Source of the DNA: CAZQVA01 sp964596685
Lineage (GTDB): Bacteria > Chlamydiota > Chlamydiia > Chlamydiales > VFKH01
NCBI GenBank assembly: GCA_964596685.1
Contig: CAZQVA010000012.1
Span: forward strand, 1 to 60,678
Direction: 5' to 3'
DNA length: 60,678 nt
Below the pieces are notes generated by a model, which did no database searches, was not told the DNA's origin, and worked only from the letters and a program-made list of their open reading frames with translations. Positions 42,739 to 52,004 of this stretch are shown in pieces (position 1 is the first letter of the stretch; every line of letters begins with the position of its first letter). The position numbers were made by a program, and so were the translations under genes.

Positions 42739-43893
42739 ATGGCTACCGTCACCCCTTGCCCTTTTCTTTCTGCATTATCTTACTACTCCGATGCGCCCCG
42801 CTTATACTTACGCCGTCTTAACGCCGATCAGTATGATGTCGTCTCATTAAAAACAGGTACACTTTCTCAACAGGCAGTGATCCAAACTGCGCGTGCTTAT
42901 TTTCAAGAAATGCAACTGCAGCAGCGCTATTGTGATGGACCTCATTTCAAGCAAATTGTTTTGCGACTCGCACAGCGCAAAGATCTCGCGCCTTCACTAC
43001 TAGAGAAGATCTGGAGGTGCATTCAATGGGGGTGTGAGCACCCTGCAAATGACAAAAATATTACATGGGCAACTCTTTCTGAAGATGTAGATGAATGGTT
43101 ATACAGTGATCCCTTTAAACATGCGCTGCAAGATTGCAGGAATCAACTCACACAATCGCAAGAGCCATGGCGTTTTTATCAGTGGTGTGCCTTGCTGGAA
43201 CATTGTTTGCAAAAAGAAGAGAAGCGATCTATTGAACCTCGTGTGGCTGCATGGTGGCTGGCCCAGGTAGATGAGTCTTTTAATTCATGGTTTTATGTGG
43301 AAGCTCTTTTATCGGTGGTGCGCGATGAAACAACAAGCAAAAGGTTAATCCGCGAGTATTTATATCCTCAATTGCAAGCAAGGCGGGAGTTTTACTTACC
43401 ATGTGCATTTCAGCCATCTCATGAAAGATTTTTATTGCGCTGTCAACCTCATTCTGTAGATATGTGGCGTATACAAGTGTTTGTTGAGAAAAAATGGCAA
43501 CCTGTGCAAAAAAAATGGATGAAAGAGCGGTGGAAAGCCAGTGTGTTAACTTTGTCACACAAGTGTATGGAAGAAGTGGTGTTGCCGAAATGTCTTTTAG
43601 CTTGCATTGCAAGTGATTCTGCATTTAACGATCTTGATTCTTTTCTTCAGTGGATAAGAGATGAACAAGGACAGGTTACTTCATCCTGGCATGACCAACC
43701 CTTAAATGGATATCGTCCGCTTGCAATTTTAGCGCAATGTATGGATGCTAAGCGCTTGTTACAAGTAAAAAAAGAATGGATTGAGCAATTGCAATATGCT
43801 CTCCAGTCATCTTTAGAAGGTGTTGCCTGTGGCATTCAGTGTCCACAAGAAGAAAGTGGGACATTGGAATTGCTTTTGCGACAGATTAAATAA
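42739..43893 (+). CDS. Orphan protein, unknown function
   Basis: A 384-residue protein, cytoplasmic by composition and rich in Trp, Gln and Leu, mostly helical. No signal, membrane helix or known motif. No good Shine-Dalgarno is visible before the ATG. It begins 56 bp after the terminator of the tiny-protein pair and ends by overlapping the 3' end of glgA by 8 bp on the opposite strand. Its Trp/Cys-rich segments (KIWRCIQWGCEH; WCALLEHCLQ) give no clear function. Probably lineage-specific. Confidence 0.7.
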   Translation: MATVTPCPFLSALSYYSDAPRLYLRRLNADQYDVVSLKTGTLSQQAVIQTARAYFQEMQLQQRYCDGPHFKQIVLRLAQRKDLAPSLLEKIWRCIQWGCEHPANDKNITWATLSEDVDEWLYSDPFKHALQDCRNQLTQSQEPWRFYQWCALLEHCLQKEEKRSIEPRVAAWWLAQVDESFNSWFYVEALLSVVRDETTSKRLIREYLYPQLQARREFYLPCAFQPSHERFLLRCQPHSVDMWRIQVFVEKKWQPVQKKWMKERWKASVLTLSHKCMEEVVLPKCLLACIASDSAFNDLDSFLQWIRDEQGQVTSSWHDQPLNGYRPLAILAQCMDAKRLLQVKKEWIEQLQYALQSSLEGVACGIQCPQEESGTLELLLRQIK

Positions 43894-45352
43894 GTTTTTG
43901 ATAAATCTGTAAGTAACTTTCTGTGGGTTGTCGCCACGTGTGATCAATTTGAGCAGCTCGAAAGGCGGCCTGATTCCAGCTGCCTCGATCCTCAAAGAAG
44001 CGATGAAATGCGCGTCCGAGTGCCCAATCGATAGCTTCAGGAGTAGGTGCATCGAAAGTATAGCCTGTGCGTTCCTCCCAGGGGAAGTGAGGGCTATCTA
44101 AGTCTTTGACGGTGTCCTTAAGACCTCCAGTAGCGCGTACCAGAGGAAGTGTGCCAAAGCGCATCGCGATCATTTGCGTCAGTCCGCAAGGTTCAAAGAG
44201 GGAGGGGATGATTAAAAGGTCTGCCGCAGCAAAGATCTGATGGGCTAATGCCTCATCATGACGCAGTTCTAAATGACAATGAGGATTTGTGGTGTAGGTG
44301 GCGGCTAGTTTTTCAAAATGTTGTTGTGTGTGAGGAATGGGGCTAGATCCTAGGAGAACAAATTGCCCATACCGATGCAATGTTGTGTGGAGTGCATGCT
44401 CAATAAGCTGCGTGCCCTTTTGTGGCACGAGACGGGTGACGGAGGCAACAAGAGGGCCATCTTCAAACGCAAGCCCTAATTTGTCTTGTAAAAACCGTTT
44501 GTGCCAACTTTTTTTTGCGAAAAATATCTCTGCTCCTTCATCAACTGAAAAGTTAAGGTGGAGGTAGTCATCCATTGCAGGATTCCAATCTTCAGCATCA
44601 ATCCCGTTGAGGATCCCATGACATTTGTAAGAATAAGTTTGTAGAATGCTATCTAGCCCACATCCATATTCATGGTGCATAATTTCATTGACATAGGTAG
44701 GGGAGACAGTCGTAATGGCGTCAGCATAAATAATTCCAGCTTTAAGCATGTTGACGCGTTCTGTGTGATAATGATCTTGCAATTCATGAAAACGAAATGG
44801 CAGACCAATCTCTTCAATGATTGCTGGTGCAATATTGCCTTGATGTTGAAGATTGTGAATGGTTAGGACAGTAGCCCCCACATGCAAACCTAAAGGACGA
44901 TAAATTTCCTTGAGAATAAGGGGTGCCAATGCTGTATGCCAATCGTGGAGATGGAGAATATCAATGGTATTTTTGCGTTGATGAAGGAGCTCGAGGGCGG
45001 CTCTTGAAAAATACACGAAGCGCTCCGCTTCATTCTGCATGCCATAAATGGCTTCTTCTTGAAAGAAACTAAGGGAGGCATGAGGCTCGATCAATGTGAT
45101 GGTGATGCCTTGGAAAACACCTTTCCATAGGCGATTCTCGACCATATTGCCGCAGTAGTAAGAATTCAAAGGGGGAGCAGTTTGCTCAAACTGTTCCAAT
45201 ATATGCTGGGGTATGTATGCATAGCGCGGCATAATGATCTCTACCGCATGCCCTTGAGCGACCAATTCTTTTGATAGCCCCCAAACGACATCAGCCAAGC
45301 CGCCTGCCTTGGCGATGGGAGCACACTCTGTAGCAATATGAACGATGCGCAA
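43886..45352 (-). CDS. glgA: Glycogen synthase
   Basis: A 488-residue ADP-glucose-dependent GT5 glycogen synthase. The ADP-glucose binding loop KAGGLADVV is near residue 16; the second half carries VTRLVPQKG, and the catalytic site EPCGLTQMIAMRFGTLP followed by TGGLKDTV. It extends alpha-1,4-glucan with the product of GlgC. The start is TTG, chosen because GGAGGAAG lies about nine bases upstream and the family N-terminus (RIVHIATECAP) begins right after it. Confidence 0.95.
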   Translation of the reverse strand: MRIVHIATECAPIAKAGGLADVVWGLSKELVAQGHAVEIIMPRYAYIPQHILEQFEQTAPPLNSYYCGNMVENRLWKGVFQGITITLIEPHASLSFFQEEAIYGMQNEAERFVYFSRAALELLHQRKNTIDILHLHDWHTALAPLILKEIYRPLGLHVGATVLTIHNLQHQGNIAPAIIEEIGLPFRFHELQDHYHTERVNMLKAGIIYADAITTVSPTYVNEIMHHEYGCGLDSILQTYSYKCHGILNGIDAEDWNPAMDDYLHLNFSVDEGAEIFFAKKSWHKRFLQDKLGLAFEDGPLVASVTRLVPQKGTQLIEHALHTTLHRYGQFVLLGSSPIPHTQQHFEKLAATYTTNPHCHLELRHDEALAHQIFAAADLLIIPSLFEPCGLTQMIAMRFGTLPLVRATGGLKDTVKDLDSPHFPWEERTGYTFDAPTPEAIDWALGRAFHRFFEDRGSWNQAAFRAAQIDHTWRQPTESYLQIYQKLI

Positions 45353-45455
45353 AATTAATCTTCCTCCAGCCCCTTCAGAAGGATTCTTGAAATTCTTCGT
45401 GAAATCATGCTTAAAGTGAGGTTATAATAGAAGGGACTTTTTTAGCACAGGATTT

Positions 45456-47276
45456 ATGACAAAATCTCATCACATACCCTTGGAGCGCATTCGGAACTTT
45501 TCGATCATCGCTCACATTGACCATGGAAAATCCACTATTGCAGACCGTCTTTTAGAGGTAACGCACACTTTAGAAGCACGCCAAATGCAGGAGCAGGTGC
45601 TCGATGATATGGATTTGGAGCGTGAGCGCGGGATTACTATTAAGGCGCATCCTGTGACGATGAGTTATAAGGCAACTGATGGCCAGATTTACCAAATTAA
45701 TCTTATCGATACCCCTGGTCACGTCGATTTTACCTATGAAGTGTCGCGTTCGTTATCGGCTTGTGAAGGTGCCCTGTTGGTAGTAGATGCTGTGCAAGGT
45801 GTTCAGGCTCAAAGTTTGGCAAATGTCTATTTGGCGTTAGACCGGAATTTAGAGATTGTACCTGTGATCAATAAGATCGATCTTCCAGCGGCAGATATTG
45901 ATGGAGTGAAGGAGCAGATCGAAGAAGTGATTGGACTTGATGCTAGCGAAGCGATCTCTTGTTCTGCAAAGGCGGGTATTGGGATTTCTGAGATTTTGGA
46001 GCAAATCCTTGTCAAAGTCCCGCATCCTCGGGTACCGGAAGATGACATAGTGCGCGCCCTCATTTTTGACTCGCATTATGATTCCTATCGCGGTGTTATG
46101 ATGTATGTGCGCGTGATGAGTGGATTTATTCAGAAAGGCTCCCTGATTCGCCTGATGGCAAGTGGGAAAAGTTTTGAAGTATTGGAAGTGGGTATTTTTT
46201 CTCCGAGCGAAAAACCAACAGATGCACTCTATCCCGGTGAAGTAGGTTATGTCATTGCTAATATTAAGAATTCGCGCGATGTGCAGATTGGAGATACAAT
46301 TACTTTGCATCGCTATCCAGCACCTGAACCTTTGCCTGGCTTTAAAATCATTCGCCCAGTTGTTTATGCAGGCATTTATTCGATCGATGCAGACGACTTT
46401 GAACGTTTGCGAGATGCTCTCGATAAATTAAAACTGAATGATTCTGCACTTCATGTGGAACAAGAGAGTAGTACCGCTTTAGGATTCGGATTTAGATGTG
46501 GGTTTCTAGGACTGCTTCACCTAGAGATTGTTTTTGAAAGGATTCAACGTGAATTCGACGTTGATATCATCACGACCGCACCGAGTGTTGTCTATCGCTT
46601 TCACTTAAATTCAGGTGCAGTTAAAGAAGTGGATAATCCGGCCTTTTATCCCGATCCAAGTCATATCGATTTTGTTGAGGAGCCCTGGGCAAAATCACAT
46701 GTCATTATTCCCAAAGAGTACATGGGCGCTTTGATGAATTTGGCATTAGAGAAAAGAGGGGTGTGTCTTAAAACTGAAACGATGGATGCCCACCGCTTAC
46801 TTTTAACGTATCGCTTTCCAATGAATGAGATAGTGAGTGATTTTAATGATCGTCTAAAATCGCTTTCTAAGGGGTATGGTTCATTTGACTATGAGATTGA
46901 TGGTTATGAAAAGAGCGATATCGTCAAATTAGAGATCCGGGTGAATGAGGAAGTTGTAGATGCATTTTCATGTCTCACACATCGATCGAAAGCGGAGTCA
47001 AAGGGACGCGCTATTTGCGAAAAACTTCTCGATGTGATCCCTATGCAATTATTTAAAGTTCCTGTGCAAGCGGCTGTAGGTGGTAAAATCATTGCGCGAG
47101 AAACGATTCGTGCATTGGGAAAAAATGTGACAGCAAAATGTTATGGAGGCGACATCTCGCGCAAACGCAAATTGTGGGAAAAACAGAAGGAAGGCAAAAA
47201 GCGCATGAAGGAAGTTGGCAAGGTCAATATCCCTCAAAATGCCTTCATGGAAGTGTTAAAGGCTCAGGCGCAGTAG
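45456..47276 (+). CDS. lepA: Elongation factor 4 (LepA)
   Basis: A 606-residue translational GTPase involved in ribosome back-translocation or initiation-stage fidelity. G motifs: AHIDHGKSTIADRL, DTPGHVDF, NKIDLP. The LepA-specific C-terminal domain is present, with KCYGGDISRKRKLWEKQKEG. TTATAAT lies about 30 bp upstream of the ATG as a possible -10 box. Its last 32 bp overlap the 3' end of the convergent MFS gene. Confidence 0.97.
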   Translation: MTKSHHIPLERIRNFSIIAHIDHGKSTIADRLLEVTHTLEARQMQEQVLDDMDLERERGITIKAHPVTMSYKATDGQIYQINLIDTPGHVDFTYEVSRSLSACEGALLVVDAVQGVQAQSLANVYLALDRNLEIVPVINKIDLPAADIDGVKEQIEEVIGLDASEAISCSAKAGIGISEILEQILVKVPHPRVPEDDIVRALIFDSHYDSYRGVMMYVRVMSGFIQKGSLIRLMASGKSFEVLEVGIFSPSEKPTDALYPGEVGYVIANIKNSRDVQIGDTITLHRYPAPEPLPGFKIIRPVVYAGIYSIDADDFERLRDALDKLKLNDSALHVEQESSTALGFGFRCGFLGLLHLEIVFERIQREFDVDIITTAPSVVYRFHLNSGAVKEVDNPAFYPDPSHIDFVEEPWAKSHVIIPKEYMGALMNLALEKRGVCLKTETMDAHRLLLTYRFPMNEIVSDFNDRLKSLSKGYGSFDYEIDGYEKSDIVKLEIRVNEEVVDAFSCLTHRSKAESKGRAICEKLLDVIPMQLFKVPVQAAVGGKIIARETIRALGKNVTAKCYGGDISRKRKLWEKQKEGKKRMKEVGKVNIPQNAFMEVLKAQAQ

Positions 47277-48504
47277 ATTTTGTCGTTGCAACGATACGCC
47301 ATGTGATGAGGGCAAGTGCGGCGATATAAAAGGCAGGTGCAATCAGCCAACCCGTTGCGTGATAGGACCATAGCATAATCGCTGAGGCAGGCGTCCCTAG
47401 TGATTGTGCACCAAGTGCTACTGCGAGTGAAAGAGAGGTATAGCGAAGAGTTGAAGGAAGTAATTCTTGCGCCCATGCCTGCATAGGAGCCGCAAAAGCG
47501 ACTCCAAGCATCATAAAGAGCGCGCGCATCGTAATAATTGCACCTGTGGATTCAACGGCGATGCTGGCAAAGAGGGGGATAGCGAGGAACGCCATTCCAC
47601 ACGCCGACCACATCATCAATCGCTCTTTTCCAATTTTCCCTCCCAGCCATCCAAAGATAGGTAAAAGCGCCATATCGACAAATAATAAAAGGGAGTTGAT
47701 AGCCAAGACCGTTGAAGACGACAAGGGGGTGGTAAGGGGTAAAAAGCCATTCATGAAGGTAAAGGCTGTCGCATAATTAGCATAAGAAAATCCTGTCGCA
47801 ACCGCAACAGCAAGAATTGCACGGCGATGCCCCCATAATGCTTTTCCTGGAAGAAGTTTTGTTTTGCATGTGGATGCAAGTGTTGTGGAGGAGAGTGTGC
47901 AGGCGCGTAAAACAAAGCTAGCGACGAGAGTTGCCCCACCAATCAAGAAGGGAATGCGCCAAAACCAGGTGGTGTCTTTCCACAGAGCGAAATAGGTAAC
48001 GATAGAAGAAGCCAAAAGTACGCCGATCATTGAAGACATTGCGTAAATACTGCTAAAAAAGCTTTTTTGGCGCTGCTTCACCTGTTCTAAAAGAAATACT
48101 GCGCCCCCTGCACTTTCGCCCGCGACACAAAATGTTTGTGCTGTCTTCGTAATCGCCAGTAGAATAGGCGCCCAGATACCAGCTTGATGCCAAGTGGGCA
48201 AACATCCCATAAGTGCTGTCACCACTGCCATCATCCCTGTGGAAGCCATCAGCGCCTTTTTTCTCCCAAAATGATCGCCAATAAAGCCAAAAAACAAAGC
48301 GCCTAAAGGGCGAAAAAACAAGCCTAAAGGCATAATGGCATACGCATAGATTAATGAGGCAACGGGGTCTACTGAAGGAAAAAATAAGGGGGCAAGAAAG
48401 GGAGCTAAAAGACCGTAGAGAGCGATGTCATAGTGTTCTAAAAGGTGTCCAAGGAGAGCTGCGCATGAGGGGAGCCAGCGGGATTTAGAAGAGGAAATTG
48501 TCAT
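47245..48504 (-). CDS. MFS transporter, metabolite:H+ symporter type
   Basis: A 419-residue membrane protein with 12 predicted helices. The loop 2-3 motif GDHFGRKKALM and N-terminal EHYDIALYGLLAPFLAP mark the metabolite:H+ symporter (ProP/KgtP-like) branch of the major facilitator superfamily. The substrate is likely an organic acid or compatible solute but cannot be specified. It is convergent with lepA (32-bp overlap) and divergent from the translocator-like genes across an AT-rich gap of 183 bp. Confidence 0.88.
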   Translation of the reverse strand: MTISSSKSRWLPSCAALLGHLLEHYDIALYGLLAPFLAPLFFPSVDPVASLIYAYAIMPLGLFFRPLGALFFGFIGDHFGRKKALMASTGMMAVVTALMGCLPTWHQAGIWAPILLAITKTAQTFCVAGESAGGAVFLLEQVKQRQKSFFSSIYAMSSMIGVLLASSIVTYFALWKDTTWFWRIPFLIGGATLVASFVLRACTLSSTTLASTCKTKLLPGKALWGHRRAILAVAVATGFSYANYATAFTFMNGFLPLTTPLSSSTVLAINSLLLFVDMALLPIFGWLGGKIGKERLMMWSACGMAFLAIPLFASIAVESTGAIITMRALFMMLGVAFAAPMQAWAQELLPSTLRYTSLSLAVALGAQSLGTPASAIMLWSYHATGWLIAPAFYIAALALITWRIVATTKSTAPEPLTLP

Positions 48505-48687
48505 GACATCACGCAGTGTTTATTTATAATATGATTTAATATCCAATATTATTGTTTTCTTTGTTTAATTTCCTATATTTATCGCAAATTATCGCATATT
48601 TGACAAGATTATAGGCTTCATAGTAGAGTTTCAAGGCGATTTCGCGCGATAAACTTTTTAGCAAATTTATTTCCCCGATGGGGTTTT

Positions 48688-49398
48688 ATGGCTCTTGATT
48701 TCGATTTTCCCTATACATCGTACACTAATAGTGTTTCAGAACAAATAGAGGCCTCTCCAACAAAGAAGACGCGACCCGTTGTTGTTGAAAAAACTGAAGA
48801 AGTGGCTCAAAAAGAGCTAAAAAAGAGAGTATCATACCGAGCGGCTACCCCACCACTTCTGAAGCAAGTATCTCCTTTGCCAGCGCCAGAGCAGGATTCA
48901 CTTCTGCAGAAATATGTTGCTGCATCAACGACAGAACAAAGCCCTTCAGAATTACGCCTTGAAGTTCTACAGGGGCACTTAAGTTGCATTGAACGCTTAC
49001 ATCAGGAACAAATTGCGAAATATTCGCAGCTGAATGCGCGTTTAGATGGTTTAAGTCAATTGAAGCAACGTTTACATGGCGATATGTGTTCATCTGATGA
49101 TTGCGTAGATTGGTCAACGTGTGAAATGCGTCAAGGAATGCTGCAAGAGTGCATAGAGATGGGCCTAGTGGTGCCAAAAGGCAAAAAAGGTGACTTGCAA
49201 TGGGATAAAGATGAATTAAGTCTATTTCTTGAGAACATCACCGAAACCTCTACGCGTTATGCGGGAGCGCAAAATCCGGTCAATATGATGATTACGCAGT
49301 TGATGGCAAGCAGAGAGGTATTGACAAAAGTAATTACAGGGATATTGAAATCACATCGCGAGATGGGAAATGAAGTCGCCCGCGCATTGCATTCTTAA
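48688..49398 (+). CDS. Hydrophilic first protein of a translocator-like set
   Basis: A 236-residue soluble protein. The N-terminal 75 residues are disordered and charged; the rest is helical with coiled-coil tendency, ending in long helices (VNMMITQLMASREVLTKVI). No Sec signal. It precedes two proteins with hydrophobic hairpins by only 24 bp. In type III secretion loci the hydrophilic tip or filament protein often sits with the two pore-forming translocators, and its size and helical ends would suit. No sequence family is recognised, so this is inferred from context. Confidence 0.6.
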   Translation: MALDFDFPYTSYTNSVSEQIEASPTKKTRPVVVEKTEEVAQKELKKRVSYRAATPPLLKQVSPLPAPEQDSLLQKYVAASTTEQSPSELRLEVLQGHLSCIERLHQEQIAKYSQLNARLDGLSQLKQRLHGDMCSSDDCVDWSTCEMRQGMLQECIEMGLVVPKGKKGDLQWDKDELSLFLENITETSTRYAGAQNPVNMMITQLMASREVLTKVITGILKSHREMGNEVARALHS

Positions 49399-49422
49399 TA
49401 TCTTAAGCAGTATGTTGAAGTA

Positions 49423-50229
49423 ATGACAATATCTAGTATCCATCAAACATCTGAGCCACTCGCGCTCATGCTTTATCGCATCAGTAAAATGCAGGCGACA
49501 ACGATGCATCGCGAATTGGACACAGGGCAATGGCTTTTGCGTGTCAAGGCAGCTACCCAAGAAGCGATTTGTAAAGAGCGCATTGAACATACTCAAAAGT
49601 TGCTGACTGCTAATCAGGAACGCTCTCAATGGAATTTTGGGGGGAAAGTTGTCAGTTGGCTCTTTGGCTCTAGTCTTGTGGCGTTAGGAGTTTTTGCCCT
49701 TATGACAGGTGTAGGTGTAGGGACTGGCTGTTCACTTATCGCAGCGGGAGGAGCTTCTTTAGCGATTGAAATTGCTGAAGAATGTGGTGCCTGGCGGAAA
49801 TTGGTGATGAAACTTGCTCCTCACGACAAAGCAGAGCGCGAAAAAATTATGATGCATCTGCAAATTTGGACAAAGTCAGGACTTGCACTTCTTTCCCTTG
49901 CTGCTATGTGGAATGCGGCACAGGTGGTGACTAATGTTTTTCGCACGATGACGGTGGTGACGGCCAGTGCACAAAATTTTGCAGGGGGCACGATTAAGAT
50001 TGGCGTGTCAGTAAAAGATGAAGCCAAGCTTGATCATGAAAGACAGGCGATACTTGCGCGTTCAAGATTACAACAGGAACGCAAACATGAAGAGGTCGAA
50101 AGAAACTCTTTAAAAAAGCAATTGGACGATACACAACGCGTGAATAAAACAGCGATAACAGCGATTGAAACAGAGGCAAGGGTGAGTCGTGAGATCGCTC
50201 ATCTTTTGAGCCGAGCAAGAGGAGGCTAA
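49423..50229 (+). CDS. Possible type III secretion translocator, SctE/YopB-like
   Basis: A 268-residue protein with two hydrophobic helical regions, about residues 75-118 (Gly/Ala-rich, VALGVFALMTGVGVG) and 148-183, separated by a short charged loop (KLAPHDKAEREK), and a charged coiled-coil C-terminus (210-255). No Sec signal. This two-hairpin plan with helical flanks is that of the major translocators YopB/IpaB/CopB, although those are usually longer. It overlaps nothing but is 5 bp from the next gene. No LcrH-type chaperone gene is adjacent, which weakens the call. Confidence 0.55.
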   Translation: MTISSIHQTSEPLALMLYRISKMQATTMHRELDTGQWLLRVKAATQEAICKERIEHTQKLLTANQERSQWNFGGKVVSWLFGSSLVALGVFALMTGVGVGTGCSLIAAGGASLAIEIAEECGAWRKLVMKLAPHDKAEREKIMMHLQIWTKSGLALLSLAAMWNAAQVVTNVFRTMTVVTASAQNFAGGTIKIGVSVKDEAKLDHERQAILARSRLQQERKHEEVERNSLKKQLDDTQRVNKTAITAIETEARVSREIAHLLSRARGG

Positions 50230-50234
50230 TAACT

Positions 50235-50819
50235 ATGTCAGTTCATTCAATACAACCAACAACTACGCACTGGAATTCAGTAACTTTAGAAAGCTCTCAG
50301 AAGTTGCCTTCAGGTATCGATCCTTGCATCATGATGATGTTTCTTGCTTTTACGGCGATGGATATTGCACGCAAAAATATGGCCCTTGAACGTCAGTTCC
50401 GCGTGCAGCAACTGATTGAGCAGAGAAAAAAAATCACAAAAGTCGATGAGGGCTTCCAGTCACATGGGGTTGCCACACTTGGTTCAGGGACAATGGGCGG
50501 GATTCTCTCTTTGGTGGGAGGCGCTGCTGGTTTGGGCATGGTGGGTCTCGGTAAGTCAGCTGAAGCAATTACTTCGATGAATTCCCTCTGTTCGGGCTTA
50601 GGTCAAGTAAGCGGACAGGTAGGCCAGGGGGTTGGTCAGCAGATGGAGGGCAATCGCTATGGGCTTCAAATGACTGTTTCGACTTTTGATAAGGAATATG
50701 AACAACTTAGTGGCAACATTCGCGAAAACGAAGAGACAATTCGCCGCATCCTTGAAACGACGGAAAAAGTCATGCAGATCTATCAAGCCATGGTGGTAGC
50801 GGTGGTTAATGCCGCTTGA
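50235..50819 (+). CDS. Possible type III secretion translocator, SctB/YopD-like
   Basis: A 194-residue protein with one Gly-rich hydrophobic region (about 75-105, GGILSLVGGAAGLGMVGLG) and a C-terminal amphipathic coil (140-185). A short hydrophobic stretch lies at about 32-44. No Sec signal. This one-region plan with a C-terminal helix matches minor translocators of the YopD/IpaC/EspB class. GAGGAGG is about nine bases before the ATG, overlapping the end of the previous gene, so the two are co-translated. Similarity to true SctB is by architecture only. Confidence 0.55.
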   Translation: MSVHSIQPTTTHWNSVTLESSQKLPSGIDPCIMMMFLAFTAMDIARKNMALERQFRVQQLIEQRKKITKVDEGFQSHGVATLGSGTMGGILSLVGGAAGLGMVGLGKSAEAITSMNSLCSGLGQVSGQVGQGVGQQMEGNRYGLQMTVSTFDKEYEQLSGNIRENEETIRRILETTEKVMQIYQAMVVAVVNAA

Positions 50820-51291
50820 TATGTTTTTTTTGTATGTGGCGATAAACAAGTAAGATAGCCAGGGTGATACAAGGGACTGCGATTCGAAAGAAAACGGTTT
50901 CAGGATCGATGCCGATGCCTTGACGTACGTAAGCCGAGAGTTCAGCAATGCCTTGTCCGAAGGAGAAAATGGCGTTACCGAGGATTGTGGCGAGCCAAAA
51001 ATCGCCGCGATCCCAGTAGCATAAAAAGCCTAAAACGGCAAAAGCGACATCCGCCATGGCAATTTCATATTGCAAAGGATGAACAACAATACTTCCCAAT
51101 GCTTTTACAGCGGGAGCAGGATCGCTGATGTACTGATAGGCCTCAATAAGACCAAAAAAGCCAATGTCTCCTACCGTCAAAAAAAGGATCAGATTTTCGA
51201 GTAACCCTTTACCATTTCGCTTGCGCGGTTGAAAAAACCATGTTGCAGCTAAGGTTATTATGAGGGTCGTCCACCAGAGAAAATTTACCAT
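50806..51291 (-). CDS. Small membrane protein, DUF6790-like
   Basis: A 161-residue protein with four predicted membrane helices. The segment FLCYWDRGDFWLATILGNAI resembles the conserved part of DUF6790 membrane proteins, followed by FSFGQGIAEL. Function of that family is unknown. It is convergent with the translocator-like gene, overlapping it by 14 bp. Confidence 0.7.
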   Translation of the reverse strand: MVNFLWWTTLIITLAATWFFQPRKRNGKGLLENLILFLTVGDIGFFGLIEAYQYISDPAPAVKALGSIVVHPLQYEIAMADVAFAVLGFLCYWDRGDFWLATILGNAIFSFGQGIAELSAYVRQGIGIDPETVFFRIAVPCITLAILLVYRHIQKKHIKRH

Positions 51292-51406
51292 ACTATCCTG
51301 CCTTCCATGAGCACTAACAATATATAGTTTTTTATTTTAAAAAATGCAATCGCTATTCGAGACTTTTTCTTGATTCAGTTTATAGCAGTCATCCTGTTCT
51401 CGACCT

Positions 51407-51710
51407 GGGTACAATTCAAAGTGTTAGTTAACTATTTAGAGCTAAAATGGAAGCTTTTCTTAAGGATTCAGTAGGTAACCAGCGCCAAAAAATCCTTAGT
51501 TCCCCCTCTGTGCGCTCTGTGAGCTCTGTGGTAAATATTTTATTTAAAACTTGTGTTAATTTTTTTTAACCACAGAGCCCACAGAGCGCACAGAGGGTGT
51601 ATAAGCTTCTACATATTATTTTGAATGAGAATTAATGGGGGCCGAAGTGGGTATTAGAAGCATGCGAGTCCCTAGTTTTTTTATCCCTCCTAACACTTTG
51701 AATTACACCC
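51407..51710. mobile_element. 304-bp MITE-like element, copy B
   Basis: Second copy of the element at 34090-34398, in the same orientation and about 80-85% identical by eye. The ends GGGTACAATTCAAAGTGT and CTAACACTTTGAATTACA are inverted repeats; the internal hairpin pairs CTCTGTGCGCTCTGTGAG with its complement. Differences from copy A are spread through the element, so the two are not a recent duplication. Non-coding. Confidence 0.85.
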
Positions 51711-51790
51711 ACACTCCTTGCGCGCTTTGTATAAGAATCTTTATTGTGATATGATTTTGAAAAATAAACTTCTGGCGCAATTTTATGAAT
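51711..51790. other. Gap between two inverted-repeat elements
   Basis: These 80 bp contain no gene. They end in ATGAAT, one of the two flanking copies of the target site of the next element. Together with 51292-51406, where I see nothing, this makes a 712-bp region without genes. Confidence 0.4.
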
Positions 51791-51952
51791 CTGGACTTTA
51801 GACAAAATCTAATGTTTTTAAAGCGGTAGCTCCAGGGTAGATTTAAGGCGGGGTGTCGTCGTGCATAGCTTTAGCTATCCGCGATGATGCACCGCTTTGA
51901 AGATGCTCTAGAGCTATCCCTGTAAAAATACTAGATTTTGTCTAAAGTTCAG
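51791..51952. mobile_element. 162-bp MITE-like element with 6-bp target duplication
   Basis: The ends CTGGACTTTAGACAAAATCT and AGATTTTGTCTAAAGTTCAG are inverted repeats of about 21 bp with one mismatch. Pairing continues inward with interruptions (AGCTC/GAGCT, then ATAGCTTTAGCTAT at the centre). ATGAAT lies directly on both sides (51785-51790 and 51953-51958), which looks like a target-site duplication. Solo ends of the same family are at 15046, 24452 and 28863. Confidence 0.8.
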
Positions 51953-52004
51953 ATGAATCTTTTGCAAGGAACTTCTTTGAGTTCGTACAAAAGAAGAGGG
52001 GTAT

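Noticed and set aside
42739..43893. Orphan 384-residue protein as a glycogen enzyme because it abuts glgA
   Set aside because: It is convergent with glgA, so not in its operon, and has no glycosidase or transferase motif.
48505..48687. TTGACA at 48600 as a promoter for the translocator-like genes
   Set aside because: No -10 box at acceptable spacing; the region is too AT-rich for single hexamer matches to mean much.
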